A model generated the notes under the pieces. The model was not told where the DNA came from, did not search any database, and saw nothing but the letters and a program-made list of their open reading frames with translations. A program made the position numbers and the translations under genes. Of a stretch of 64,000 bases of DNA, positions 45,802-55,031 are shown piece by piece. The stretch covers positions 1 through 64,000 of the forward strand of contig NZ_CAUEQY010000003.1 in NCBI RefSeq assembly GCF_959020145.1, read 5' to 3'. Numbering within the stretch: the stretch's first letter is position 1; each line of letters begins with the position of its first letter. This DNA is from an uncultured Bifidobacterium sp. Its GTDB lineage: Bacteria > Actinomycetota > Actinomycetes > Actinomycetales > Bifidobacteriaceae.

Positions 45802-46662
45802 TTAGTTATCGTTATATCCATGCTGACGGCTATCCAACGCGTTCTTCCACCATGATTCGCGCTCAAGGATACGCTGGTCGTCAGTACGTTCATTCCAATT
45901 TTCAAGAAGCGTGTAGGTGAAATTGTTCTTCACGTAGTCGAAACCCTTTTCCTCCACTACTTTCCTGAGCTCGACATCGCCACCATGGCCGTCGCGCACG
46001 TAGTCTGACCAACGCTTCAACAACATACCCTTATCGCTCGTAGCTGACCCGACATACAGTTTTCCAGTCGCACGATCGGTAATCACATACACGCCCTTTT
46101 GGTGCTCCAGAGCATTACGCCAGTCCATAAGATTCCTAACAATAATGCGCTCAATTTCACGCCATGGAAGGCTGATCTGGTCATAACCGGGAAATGGATT
46201 GTCGTCAAACACGTCAGACAAGACCTGAACCACTTCAAACTCATCCATGGCTATATGACCATCATCCATGACTGTATCAGCTTTCAGGAGCGAATACTGC
46301 CCCTTGTGGAATCTGATGATGACACGACCGCACAGCGGCTTGTACCGATCAAAATCCTTGCCCTCATAGGCACGACCGTCCCACACATCTAAATCTTTAA
46401 CGACTTTCTGCATAGCTGCAAACAACCAAAGATCAGGGTCGTTCTTTAACCTCACGAGACAGATTGCATTATCACCAACACTAAAAAAACCATTTTTACG
46501 CCGATTAAACAACCAGTTAAGAATTTCTTCCGGATTCCTCTTGAACACTTCAATCGGATTATCATCGCTCCCTCTAGGAGGGATGCAGAATCTAATCTTG
46601 GTGTGCTTCAGCTCCTCATCGTTAAGATGGAGCAAATCATTCAGGGACAGTATCTCGTTCAT
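45802..46662 (-). CDS. GIY-YIG nuclease domain protein
   Basis: A 286-residue protein with a GIY-YIG nuclease domain in its C-terminal half: KGVYVITDRATGKLYVGSAT near residues 190-208, the conserved Arg in LLKRWSDYV, and the catalytic Glu in ILERESWWKNAL. The N-terminal half (IRFCIPPRGSDDNPIEVFKR, CLVRLKNDPDLWLFAA) is an uncharacterised domain often seen with this nuclease type. Such proteins are annotated as restriction-like or mobile-DNA nucleases. It is the sole intact gene of its compartment and is more AT-rich than core genes. No methyltransferase partner is adjacent. Confidence 0.8.
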   Translation of the reverse strand: MNEILSLNDLLHLNDEELKHTKIRFCIPPRGSDDNPIEVFKRNPEEILNWLFNRRKNGFFSVGDNAICLVRLKNDPDLWLFAAMQKVVKDLDVWDGRAYEGKDFDRYKPLCGRVIIRFHKGQYSLLKADTVMDDGHIAMDEFEVVQVLSDVFDDNPFPGYDQISLPWREIERIIVRNLMDWRNALEHQKGVYVITDRATGKLYVGSATSDKGMLLKRWSDYVRDGHGGDVELRKVVEEKGFDYVKNNFTYTLLENWNERTDDQRILERESWWKNALDSRQHGYNDN

Positions 46663-46713
46663 GTCTATTCCTTCGCATTAAGCCAAAGTGATGTGACCTG
46701 ATTTTTTCCGCTT

Positions 46714-47735
46714 TCATAGTGAGACGACTTGCATCTCTTGATTTGCATAATACTCGGTTTCCACCGCTTCCGGCATCTTGTAGCCCAGTGATTGGTAGAG
46801 GCGCTTCGAGTTCCACCACGAGACCCACCGGAACGTCGCCAGTTCCAGCTCCTTCAGATCCGCAAACGGCCTGAGCCGCCACACCAGCTCGGTCTTGTAC
46901 GCGCCGTTGACGCTTTCGGCCGTGGCGTTGTCGTACGAGTCGCCGACCATGCCGGTCGAGGGAAGCATGCCATGTTCCCCAACCCTGGTGATGTATACCG
47001 TGCCGGTGTATTGCGTCCCGTGGTCGCTGTGGTGCACGAGACCGTCCGTCCATCATGCGACGCGGCCCACGATATCGCTGATCCAGCGCCTGCAACGGCA
47101 GTTCCTCCGTGTTCATGGTGGTGGCGCACGCCCAGACGACGATGTGGCGGCAAACGCCGCGTAGCCGAACGAGCCGCTGACTATACACACGTAGGTAGTG
47201 TCGGCCACGGGAAGCAGATTGGAGCCACGGCCTCGAACCTGCACCCCACCAAAATCGGCCTACCGCCGGTTCCCTGGGCTGACTTGGTGGTGACGGGCAT
47301 CCTGCCACTCTTGATGTCTCGTATGCCGAGTCCGCGCATGATTCGCATCACCTGGTCGCGGTCGGCCTTCTGGGAATCCCAGCCCTGCGCAATCAGCTGG
47401 GTGCATCCTGATGTATCCGTACCGCGAAAAAGCCGAAGCCGTCGCCGGAATCTCGTTCACCCGGCGCAGTTCCGCGTTCTCCGCCCGCAGCTGTTTGAGT
47501 TCGGCCATCGTGTCTCTGGCCGACTGTTTTGACTCCTCCACAACCGCCGCGTCCGACCGGTTGCGCCAGCGCCGCAGCGCCTCCTGCGCCGCCCCCGGGT
47601 CCTTCATCAACGCGGCCATCGCGTTCATCTCCGACAATACGAGGAACGCAATCCCGCTGGCAGCCTGACGGCCCTCGTCTTGGACTCCGGCGTGCGTGCC
47701 CCTTGCCATGGTTCCATGATCTCCCATCAAATTAG
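46714..47735 (-). pseudogene. Decayed IS3-family insertion sequence (orfA and orfB)
   Basis: OrfA traces begin near 47710 (MARGTH, then in another frame PESKTRAVRL) and continue with EALRRWRNR and AELKQLRAENAELRRVNEI, the leucine-zipper part. OrfB traces follow in several frames: DRDQVMRIMRGLGIRDIKSG, then HHSDHGTQYTGTVYI and MVGDSYDNATAESVNGAYK with WWNSKRLYQSLGYKMP up to the stop at 46714. The last parts are the integrase core around the second catalytic Asp and the Glu. Multiple frameshifts make it inactive. I could not fix the terminal inverted repeats. Confidence 0.8.
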
Positions 47736-47779
47736 GGGGAATGCAGCACTCAGCCCACACGATATTTATGTAATACATA

Positions 47780-48150
47780 ATTTCGGTCTACTCCGGCATC
47801 CGGCAACCCAACGGCAGACGCAGTCGCTTTGAGTCCTATCACGAGGCCCACCGCGGAGCATCGTCGTGACTCCAGGTAGGCCGGATTCCGGAGCATTACG
47901 TTGTCAAACAAGTTCAATCTTGTACGTGCCGTTGACGAATTCAGACATGCTATTGACCTAGAAGTTGCTAACTACGACAGTCAACAGCAACATGTCATAT
48001 CCCGTCAATTAGCATACTTACGCTGATGCATTACACACCACAGACGGCCATATAGTCCAAAGTGCATAAAAACTTTTCAGACACTGCCACATTGTCAATT
48101 CCTTAACTTGGAGAATGCAACGACGAGTGATAATGGCGTCAGCGTTTCCG
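47780..48150. other. Non-coding stretch before repeat copy 3
   Basis: About 370 bases, AT-rich towards the right end. I see no gene with a ribosome site and no recognisable mobile element; it is probably scrap DNA of the second inserted element. Confidence 0.4.
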
Positions 48151-48151
48151 C

Positions 48152-48324
48152 CCGGTCTCAAGCCCATGAGACACTTGGAGCTATGACTACCATCATCATG
48201 CGCACCTCTGATGATAACCGTGGCCAACTGTTTTTGGCTTTATTCCAAGGTTTTCTGTCCTTGGGAAACCTGCCGGTTACGCTCGTTTTCCACGAGGCAC
48301 CTACAGGCACCCAAGAATAATCTC
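48152..48324 (+). repeat. ppiA-leader repeat, copy 3
   Basis: Core with the ppiA leader and start (CACTTGGAGCTATGACTACC), then the same extension of about 115 bases as copies 1 and 2. It opens the compartment that holds the Fic and HipA-like genes. Confidence 0.85.
48183..48320 (+). CDS. 45-residue chimeric ORF started by ppiA codons (copy 3)
   Basis: MTTIIMRTS continues into LFLALFQGF, GNLPVTLVF and APTGTQE, with the same length and stop as copy 1. The two peptides differ at about ten of 45 residues and several of these are conservative (Ile/Val). That is compatible with either weak selection on the frame or simple drift. Expression is not shown. Confidence 0.35.
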   Translation: MTTIIMRTSDDNRGQLFLALFQGFLSLGNLPVTLVFHEAPTGTQE

Positions 48325-48389
48325 ATTCTTCTGTGCATATCAGCGGCTTACCGACGCACACGAAAGAAGCATGCGAGTGTTCCTGCGAC

Positions 48390-49232
48390 CTATCTCAGAT
48401 GGCGAAGCCGCTCGACCAGATCGACGAGCGTCTGTTCCTCCTGTTCCACGCAGTCTAGGAAAATGGAGCAGAACGAATCCGGCTTGCCATCCACTTGCCA
48501 TGCCTCCAGGCCGCGCGCGTATGCCCGACCCGCATCGTATTCGATGGCCACGGGACGGTATCCGTTCCGCAGCAGCATGAAGTTGAGCAACTGGCGGCCG
48601 GTCCGCCCGTTGCCGTCCATGAACGAATGGATGTTCTCGAACATCGCATGGAATCCGGCCGCCTTGAGCAGCGGATGCGCGCCGCTCCCGTTCAGCACGT
48701 CGACCAGGACTTGCAGGTCGTCACGAATCTCCAGCGGGTCCGCGGTCTTGACTCGGGTGGCGGCGATCCGCGCCAAATAGCCATAGGGACGGAACGTACC
48801 GCGGGCGAACGGCTGGAGATCCAATGCGGTCACCTCGTGTAGACGACGGATCAGCTCCTCGTTCAGCTTCCGCCCCTCCTTGGCATATTCGCGCACGTAG
48901 GCCATGCCGTCAGCGACCCCTCGCGCTGCAAACACGTATCTGGCCGGCGAGTCCGATGGGACGAACTCGCCCTCCAACACCAGCGACGTGTCCTCCAGGG
49001 TCAGCGTGGATCCCTCGATAGCGTTCGAATTGTAGGTGTAACGCACCAGCCAGTCGCGGTTGTAATCCGCCAACGCCATGTCCTCGACACCGTCCAACGG
49101 CTCCAGCGAGCGGGCCCGGTCCTTCAGCGCGTCGACCCTCCGCAGGCGTTCGGAAATCTCCCGTCCCCCTTCAAGGGCGTTCAGCTCGTCGGGAAGGGCC
49201 TGGATGTGCCGCGACAGCTCGGGATTGGCCAT
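48390..49232 (-). CDS. Fic-domain protein (AMPylator-like)
   Basis: A 280-residue Fic protein. The active-site loop HSFMDGNGRTGRQLLN near residues 200-215 has the catalytic His and the full GNGRxxR set. The N-terminal segment TYNSNAIEGSTLTLE contains the S-N-A-I-E-G inhibitory helix motif of class II Fic proteins, which blocks ATP binding until relieved. Fic enzymes transfer AMP or other groups onto target proteins. I chose the second ATG at 49230-49232, four bases after GAGGAGC. It begins about 60 bases after the HipA-like gene, so the two are likely an operon. Confidence 0.9.
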   Translation of the reverse strand: MANPELSRHIQALPDELNALEGGREISERLRRVDALKDRARSLEPLDGVEDMALADYNRDWLVRYTYNSNAIEGSTLTLEDTSLVLEGEFVPSDSPARYVFAARGVADGMAYVREYAKEGRKLNEELIRRLHEVTALDLQPFARGTFRPYGYLARIAATRVKTADPLEIRDDLQVLVDVLNGSGAHPLLKAAGFHAMFENIHSFMDGNGRTGRQLLNFMLLRNGYRPVAIEYDAGRAYARGLEAWQVDGKPDSFCSIFLDCVEQEEQTLVDLVERLRHLR

Positions 49233-49292
49233 CATGCTCCTCTTTTCGTGTTCCGGTTGCAAAGTCCATTATTCCAGTAGTGATTCGTTGCG

Positions 49293-50606
49293 CTAGCGGT
49301 TCAGATGACGGCTCAACGCATCCGGTCCGGTTCCGACGCTTCTGGCATCCCCGTCCCGTTGTCCAAGGTTCTTCCGCAACGTCTCGCCGAACCTGTCCAT
49401 CAAATCCGTTTTATTGCGGATCGGGCAAGAAACACGAAGGACCTCACCTTCCCTGATCCTGCGGAGCATCCCGATACGCTTTACCAACTGTACCCGGATG
49501 GCATCGAGGCGTTCGGGCGCGAACATGCGCATGCGCGACAACTCATGCGCCACCTCGTCGGGCCAGTCCGACAGAGCATCCAGATTGAACCGGCCCCAAT
49601 CCTCCACCAGTTTGAGCTGCCGCAAGGCCGAGGGGCGGCCGGTCGCCGAATAGAACGGCTTGGCGAACCAGTCTCGGCCGTCCACATCGAGCTCGCCGCT
49701 CCACAGGCTCGCGCCGGTGTCGTAGATCGGAGCCGGACGGACCGCAAGGGTCTCGATGTTCCGGATCAGACCGAAGTTGTTGTAATGCCTATCTGTATTG
49801 CGCATGAGGTAGTCGACCACGAGCCAATCGTCCGTGGCGTCACGAACCGCCCGTTCGTCTGCGCCGAAGCCGACGGCGGCGCGGATCCACTGGTCATGCG
49901 AGTTGAGGCCGTTGACGGCCTTGACGGATTGGAGCACCTGCCAGGCGGAGACCAGCTCCTCATGATTGGAGAGCATGTCCGCGCATGTGGACATCAGACG
50001 GTTGCCGTTGCGCGCCAAGGAATACCGGACGGCCGGAACGCCCAATCGCATGCAGAGCCTCGAGGCGATGACCTCGTTCATGGGCTCCTGGCCAGTACGG
50101 CCCGACTTGACGAGCAGTCTCCTGCCGGTGGCCCTGTCGATTGTCCAGCGTTTGGGAAGATCGCCGCCAGTGGACACGTCGGGGGCGTTGAGGCTGATGT
50201 CATGGGACGACGAGTACGAGGTGAGCAGGATCTCGCCCAGCGCCTCGTCGAAGGGATTGTCGAAGAAGTTGACGTCCTTCTATTCAGCCGGGTCGTCCTC
50301 GCGTCTGACCCAGTACTGGTCCGACAGGCTCAAACCGTAGGTCCGGTCGAGCAGCTCCCCGGTCGATGCCGCGCCAAGCGATTCGAGCACGCGGCGGATG
50401 CCGTCGCGGGTGGAGGGGATGGCGCGGGACCTCCACCATTCGTCGATCCTCTTGGCATACAGCGCGCTCTTGCCGTGCGTGGTGGACTCCAGGGGCAGAC
50501 GATCATGGTCAAGGACCTCGCCAGAGGAGCACGCGCGACCGGACTCGGGATCGTATTCGAACGCAAGGACCGGATGGTCCCCGCACATGATCAGCTTGCG
50601 TGGCAT
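49293..50606 (-). pseudogene. HipA-like Ser/Thr kinase interrupted by one amber codon
   Basis: One frame from an ATG at 50604-50606 (MPRKLIMCGDHPVLAFEYD; AGGGAG upstream) to 49293 would give about 437 residues if a single TAG at 50280-50282 were sense. The sequence around it, SDQYWVRREDDPAE-stop-KDVNFFDNPFDEAL, suggests TGG (Trp) mutated to TAG. The second half keeps the kinase motifs of HipA/CtkA-like proteins: the ATP-binding RRLLVKSGR, catalytic NTDRHYNNFG, and the metal-binding PIYDTG. So it is either a recent pseudogene, readable in an amber-suppressing background, or expressed as a short second-half product. HipA family kinases act as toxins that phosphorylate tRNA synthetases. Confidence 0.75.
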
Positions 50607-50785
50607 GATTCCGCTCCCTCCAAACTTGGTCTTTAAAGATTCTACAGGCACGAATTACGCGCGAGACGACGTACCGTTTCATGACGCGATGCATGGATAT
50701 GGGCCACTTCCGCAAATCGCAAGCCTCGGCGATGACGCCGACAACTGATACGGTAGGCATATTGGTTTCCCAAAGGTAAAGAGGC

Positions 50786-50890
50786 ATGACCATGGGATTG
50801 TTCGACTTCGCTAAGAACTCTTTGGGTGACGTGCCGTCCGGCTTCGGCGGTCGGGGCGATATCGCCAACCATCTTTTCGACGACCGATGA
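50786..50890 (+). CDS. Short ORF of 34 residues, possible gene start fragment
   Basis: MTMGLFDFAKNSLGDVPSGF and a stop 14 residues on, with AAGAGG just before the ATG. The N-terminus MGLFDFAK resembles the first residues of several longer phage and plasmid-borne proteins, so this may be the remaining start of a deleted gene. Confidence 0.3.
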   Translation: MTMGLFDFAKNSLGDVPSGFGGRGDIANHLFDDR

Positions 50891-50941
50891 AAAGGCTCCG
50901 GTTGAAGGCTATGGCATGATGACACGAGCGTGGGGACATTT

Positions 50942-51346
50942 ATGACCGAAGGATACTCGCATAAAGCGGCACACATCGTTGAGCATATCATTCTCGCAAT
51001 CGCGCTGATCTGGGCTGGAGGCTGCACTCTCATATGGATGCAAACGGATATGTCGCATCGCATCGTGAACGCGAAATCCGCTGACGGCACCTGCGAAGTG
51101 ACCATCAGCGAACTCGGCTCGCCCATATTCTTCGGCCCAAGCAGCATCACGGTCAAAGTCTCTTGGGACACCGATCCTGGTGTTATCGGTTCCGAGAACG
51201 TCACGGAAATCAAAACGGATCTGCACAACGACGGCAAATCATTAGGCTCGGGCAACTTCACCGTCACCTGGCACGGCAACATCCCGACCGTCACCACCCA
51301 TGGCGAGGAACAGCCGGACCAAAGCTACACATTCAACTGGAAATAA
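50942..51346 (+). CDS. Small membrane-anchored protein, unknown
   Basis: A 134-residue protein with one N-terminal membrane segment ([19 protein letters not shown]) and a soluble part with beta-strand-like sequence ([42 protein letters not shown]). I do not recognise the family. The start is the ATG at 50942; a GTG at 50930 is also possible behind a G-rich site. It is the last gene of the third compartment, directly before the core repeat of ppiA. Confidence 0.6.
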   Translation: MTEGYSHKAAHIVEHIILAIALIWAGGCTLIWMQTDMSHRIVNAKSADGTCEVTISELGSPIFFGPSSITVKVSWDTDPGVIGSENVTEIKTDLHNDGKSLGSGNFTVTWHGNIPTVTTHGEEQPDQSYTFNWK

Positions 51347-51430
51347 CCGCTCCGAACATCATGTCTCTCCCGAGAGTAGTCCTCACAACCGGGCAGGTCC
51401 CACAAGGAGCATAGCTCATGCACCCACCGT

Positions 51431-51487
51431 CCGGTCTCAAGCCCATGAGACACTTGGAGCCATGACTACAGTTATCATGCGCACCTC
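51431..51487 (+). repeat. ppiA core repeat, copy 4 (right border, native gene start)
   Basis: This 57-base segment is the shared core of the four repeats and here forms the real start of ppiA. It is almost identical to copy 1 and differs more from copies 2 and 3, as expected if copies 1 and 4 are the two halves of the original target site. Confidence 0.85.
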
Positions 51488-52001
51488 CGAAGGTGACATC
51501 AAAATCAACCTGTTCGATGACGAAACCCCGGAAACCGTGGCCAATTTCCTCGGCCTTGCCACCGGCGAGAAGGAATGGATCGATCCGATGACCGGCCAGC
51601 CTTCCCATGAGCCGTTCTACAACGGTCTAACCTTCCACCGCATCATCAAGGATTTCATGATTCAGGGTGGCTGCCCGCTGGGCAACGGCACCGGCGGCCC
51701 GGGCTACGACTTCGACGATGAGATCGTTCCTGATCTGAAGTTCGACCACCCGTACCTGCTGGCCATGGCGAACGCCGGCCTGCGTCGTGGCATGGACGGC
51801 AAGATCCACGGCACCAACGGTTCCCAGTTCTTCATCACCACCGTGCCGACCCCGTGGCTCAACGGCCACCACACCATCTTCGGCGAGGTTGCGGATGACG
51901 ATTCCAAGGCAGTGGTCGACAAGCTCGAAGCCGTGAACACCGATCGCATGGACCGTCCGACCGAGCCGGTCGGCATCGTGTCCGTGGAAGTGCTCAAGTA
52001 A
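51462..52001 (+). CDS. ppiA: Cyclophilin-type peptidyl-prolyl cis-trans isomerase
   Basis: A 179-residue cytoplasmic cyclophilin, without a signal peptide. Family motifs are [44 protein letters not shown] and [11 protein letters not shown]. It catalyses proline isomerisation in folding proteins. The start MTTVIMRTS lies in the repeat core, so its promoter and ribosome site may derive from the last inserted element instead of the original locus. A strong terminator follows. Confidence 0.95.
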   Translation: MTTVIMRTSEGDIKINLFDDETPETVANFLGLATGEKEWIDPMTGQPSHEPFYNGLTFHRIIKDFMIQGGCPLGNGTGGPGYDFDDEIVPDLKFDHPYLLAMANAGLRRGMDGKIHGTNGSQFFITTVPTPWLNGHHTIFGEVADDDSKAVVDKLEAVNTDRMDRPTEPVGIVSVEVLK

Positions 52002-52029
52002 GCGTTTCCCGCACAGCCGTACAATATAG

Positions 52030-52066
52030 GAAAGCCCCCCGATTGAGGGGCTTTCTTCATTTTATT
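52030..52066 (+). terminator. Terminator of ppiA
   Basis: GAAAGCCCC and GGGGCTTTC (52030-52038 with 52047-52055) form a stem followed by TTCATTTTATTTAT. Located 28 bases after the ppiA stop. Confidence 0.9.
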
Positions 52067-52113
52067 TATAGAGGCGTTTGCTTGCAATCACCGGCTTATG
52101 TGATTCGTCAACA

Positions 52114-54435
52114 TCACATTTTGCGCAGTCGCGGCTCCGCGGAATCCTTCGCGCCGGTGATACGGTACACGTCGAACACGCCTTCGATTTTACGCACGGC
52201 GGCGAGCAGAGTGTTCAGATGCTGCGGATCGGCCATTTCGAAGCTGAATTGGCTGGTGGCCACGCGGTCGGTGCCGGTGGAAATCGAGCCGGAGATAATG
52301 TTCACGCCGTGGTCGGACAGCACGCGTGTCACATCGCTCAGCAGATGCGGACGGTCAAGTGCCTCGACCTGGATCTTGACCATGAACACGCCCTTGGTGC
52401 TGGTCCACTGCACATCCACCACACGTTCGGGCTGGCGTTTCTCCAGTTCGAGCATGTTCTGGCAGTCCACGCGATGCACGGACACGCCTTGGTTGCGGGT
52501 GATGAAGCCGATGATCTTGTCTCCAGGAACCGGCATGCAGCATCGGGCCAGCTTGACCCAGATGTCCCCCACGCCCTTGACGGAGATACCCAACGAGCTG
52601 GTGGTCTTCTTGGTACGCTCCACCTGCTTGAGCGGCAACGCCTCCTGCTCGACTTCCTCATCCACCTCGTCGCTGCCCGCGTCACGGACCAGATGCGAGA
52701 TGACGTTCTGCGTGGAGATCTGGCCATCACCAATCGCCACGAACACGGCTTCCGCGTTGGCAAGGTTCAACTCGTCGGCGACACCCACCAATGCTTCCGG
52801 AGTCAGCAGCGTGGTGATTGGCAGGTTGCGCTTGCGCATGGCGCGCGTCAGCTCGTCACGGCCTTCCTCGACGGCTTCGGTACGGCGTTCCTTGCTGAAC
52901 CATTGACGAATCTTGTTGCGTGCCTTCGGGCTCTTGGCGAAGCTCAGCCAATCACGCGACGGACCTGCGGATTCGGACTTGGATGTCAATATTTCAACGG
53001 TATCGCCATTCTCGAGCTTGGTATCAAGCGGCACCAATCGTCCGTTCACGCGCGCACCCATGGTACGGTGACCGACTTCGGTGTGCACCGCATAAGCGAA
53101 ATCAATCGGAGTGGCTTCGGCGGGAAGCGAGACGATCTTGCCTTTCGGCGTGAACACGTAGACCTCTGCCGCGCCCAAATCCTCTTTGAGGGAGCCAAGG
53201 AATTCGTCGGAATCCGGCGTTTCGCTCGTCCAGTCGGCAAGTTGCTGAATCCATTTGAGGTTGTCGGCCTCGCTCAGCTCCTGGTTTTCGCCACGCTTGC
53301 GGTCGGACTTGTCAGGCGAGCTCAACGCGCGTCCGGCTTGGCCGTTCTCCTTGTACTTCCAATGCGCAGCGATGCCGAATTCCGCGCGGCGGTGCATGTC
53401 CCACGTGCGGATCTGAATCTCCACCGGCTTGCCGCCGGGGCCGACCACCGTGGTGTGCAGGCTCTGGTACATGTTGAGCTTCGGCATGGCGATATAGTCT
53501 TTGAAACGGCCGGGAACAGGGTTCCACCGCGCATGCACGGCACCCAACGCCGCATAGCAGTCCTGAATCGTGTCGACGATGATACGCACGCCCACCAAAT
53601 CATAAATGTTGGCGAAATCGTGCCCGCGCACGATCATCTTCTGGTAAATGGAGAAGTAGTCCTTCGGGCGGCCCGTCACATAGGCTTTGATGTGCTGTTC
53701 GTCGAGATCCTCATTGATTTCGGCGAGAATCTGCTTCAGGTACACGTCGCGTTGTCCGGCGCGACGGGCCACTAATACCACAATCTCGTTGTAGATCTTC
53801 GGATACAGAACCTTGAAGCTGAGTTCTTCCAACTCGGTTTTGATGGCGTTCATGCCAAGACGGTTGGCGAGCGGCGCATACACATCCAGCGTTTCACGTG
53901 CCTTTTTCTGCGCGTTCGACTGCTTGACGTAACGCCATGTGCGGGCGTTGTGCACACGGTCGGCGAGCTTGACCACCAATACGCGCACGTCGCGGCTCAT
54001 CGCCACCACCATTTTGCGGATGGTCTCGGCCTGGGCGGAATCGCCGTATTCCATTTTGGAAAGCTTCGTGACGCCGTCCACCAGGCCGGTCACCGTGTCG
54101 CCGAATTCGGCGCGGCATTCGTCGAGCGTGTAGTCGGTGTCCTCCACCGTGTCGTGCAGAAGGCCCGCTGCCACAACCAGCGGCCCCATGCCAAGATCGG
54201 CGAGGATCTGCGCCACTGCAAGCGGATGGATGATGTACGGCTCGCCGGATTTACGCCGTTGCGACGAATGCTGGGTGACGGCGCGCCGGTAGGCTCTCGC
54301 GAGAATGCTCATGTCCTCGTCGGGATGGTGGTATTCGCACATCTTGAGGATTGGTTCAAGCGGGTCAAGCGGATTCGTGCTGATCTCGCAGCCCAACATT
54401 CTGGCCGAACGAACCTCATGATCCATGTCGCTCAT
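52114..54435 (-). CDS. rel: Bifunctional (p)ppGpp synthetase/hydrolase (RelA/SpoT homologue)
   Basis: A 773-residue Rsh protein, the single long stringent-response enzyme usual in actinobacteria. The HD hydrolase domain shows GLLHDTVEDTDYT near residues 90-105; the synthetase domain shows GRPKDYFSIYQKM and YDLVGVRIIVDT. A TGS domain (VYVFTPKGKIVSLPAEATPI) and a C-terminal ACT domain (LLSDVTRVLSDHGVNI) complete it. Both catalytic domains look intact, so it should make and degrade (p)ppGpp. The ATG at 54435 has GGAGGAG upstream. Confidence 0.96.
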   Translation of the reverse strand: MSDMDHEVRSARMLGCEISTNPLDPLEPILKMCEYHHPDEDMSILARAYRRAVTQHSSQRRKSGEPYIIHPLAVAQILADLGMGPLVVAAGLLHDTVEDTDYTLDECRAEFGDTVTGLVDGVTKLSKMEYGDSAQAETIRKMVVAMSRDVRVLVVKLADRVHNARTWRYVKQSNAQKKARETLDVYAPLANRLGMNAIKTELEELSFKVLYPKIYNEIVVLVARRAGQRDVYLKQILAEINEDLDEQHIKAYVTGRPKDYFSIYQKMIVRGHDFANIYDLVGVRIIVDTIQDCYAALGAVHARWNPVPGRFKDYIAMPKLNMYQSLHTTVVGPGGKPVEIQIRTWDMHRRAEFGIAAHWKYKENGQAGRALSSPDKSDRKRGENQELSEADNLKWIQQLADWTSETPDSDEFLGSLKEDLGAAEVYVFTPKGKIVSLPAEATPIDFAYAVHTEVGHRTMGARVNGRLVPLDTKLENGDTVEILTSKSESAGPSRDWLSFAKSPKARNKIRQWFSKERRTEAVEEGRDELTRAMRKRNLPITTLLTPEALVGVADELNLANAEAVFVAIGDGQISTQNVISHLVRDAGSDEVDEEVEQEALPLKQVERTKKTTSSLGISVKGVGDIWVKLARCCMPVPGDKIIGFITRNQGVSVHRVDCQNMLELEKRQPERVVDVQWTSTKGVFMVKIQVEALDRPHLLSDVTRVLSDHGVNIISGSISTGTDRVATSQFSFEMADPQHLNTLLAAVRKIEGVFDVYRITGAKDSAEPRLRKM

Positions 54436-54490
54436 TTCGCTCCTCCTCGCTTGGAATGTACCCTATAGTACCCGCGCATCACCATATGAC

Positions 54491-54529
54491 GGATGTATCC
54501 GGCCGCGTGTTGCACGGCCGGATACATCC
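54491..54529. terminator. Hairpin between dut and rel
   Basis: A 15-bp stem (GGATGTATCCGGCCG at 54491-54505 with its complement at 54515-54529) lies just downstream of dut. T-runs are poor on both strands, so terminator strength is unclear. Confidence 0.6.
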
Positions 54530-54554
54530 TCGGTCTTTGTGTATTGCAGTCCCG

Positions 54555-55031
54555 TCAGGACGCAACGCCGGTTGATCCGAAGCCACGTTCCGCGCGGTCG
54601 GATCCGGGCAGGGTCTGCGCCTCGATGAATTTTGCCTCGACGTAGCGTTGGATGACCAGCTGTGCGATGCGGTCGCCCGGATGGAACGTCACGGCGCGTT
54701 CCGGATCGAGGTTGATCAACGGCACCTTGATTTCGCCACGGTATCCAGCGTCGATGGTTCCCGGCGCGTTAAGCACCGTGACGCCCTGCTTGACGGCGAG
54801 TCCCGAACGTGGATGCACCAGCGCCACATAGCCGGCAGGCAATGCGATTGCCACTCCCGTGGGCACCAGCGCCCGCTGGAACGGCTTCAACGTCACTTCT
54901 TCGGTGGTGCGCAAATCGGCACCGGCGTCTCCGGCATGGGCGTAATGCAGCTGAGCCGGCTGCCCGGGATCCAGCGACTTTACCAGAACCTCGACGTTTT
55001 CCGGCTCGTTGTATGCCTCGTCGAACGCCAT
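54555..55031 (-). CDS. dut: dUTP diphosphatase
   Basis: A 158-residue trimeric dUTPase. The five motifs are visible: AGDAGADLRT, HPRSGLAVKQG, GTIDAGYRGEI, GDRIAQLVIQR and the C-terminal RAERGFGSTG. It removes dUTP and makes dUMP for thymidylate synthesis. The ATG at 55029-55031 overlaps the stop of the DUF4193 gene by one base (TGATG), so the two are coupled. Confidence 0.96.
   Translation of the reverse strand: MAFDEAYNEPENVEVLVKSLDPGQPAQLHYAHAGDAGADLRTTEEVTLKPFQRALVPTGVAIALPAGYVALVHPRSGLAVKQGVTVLNAPGTIDAGYRGEIKVPLINLDPERAVTFHPGDRIAQLVIQRYVEAKFIEAQTLPGSDRAERGFGSTGVAS

Noticed and set aside
43820..51487. Plain segmental duplications of ppiA
   Set aside because: Only the first nine codons and leader are copied, each time joined to the same non-ppiA extension, which fits attachment sites better than gene duplication.
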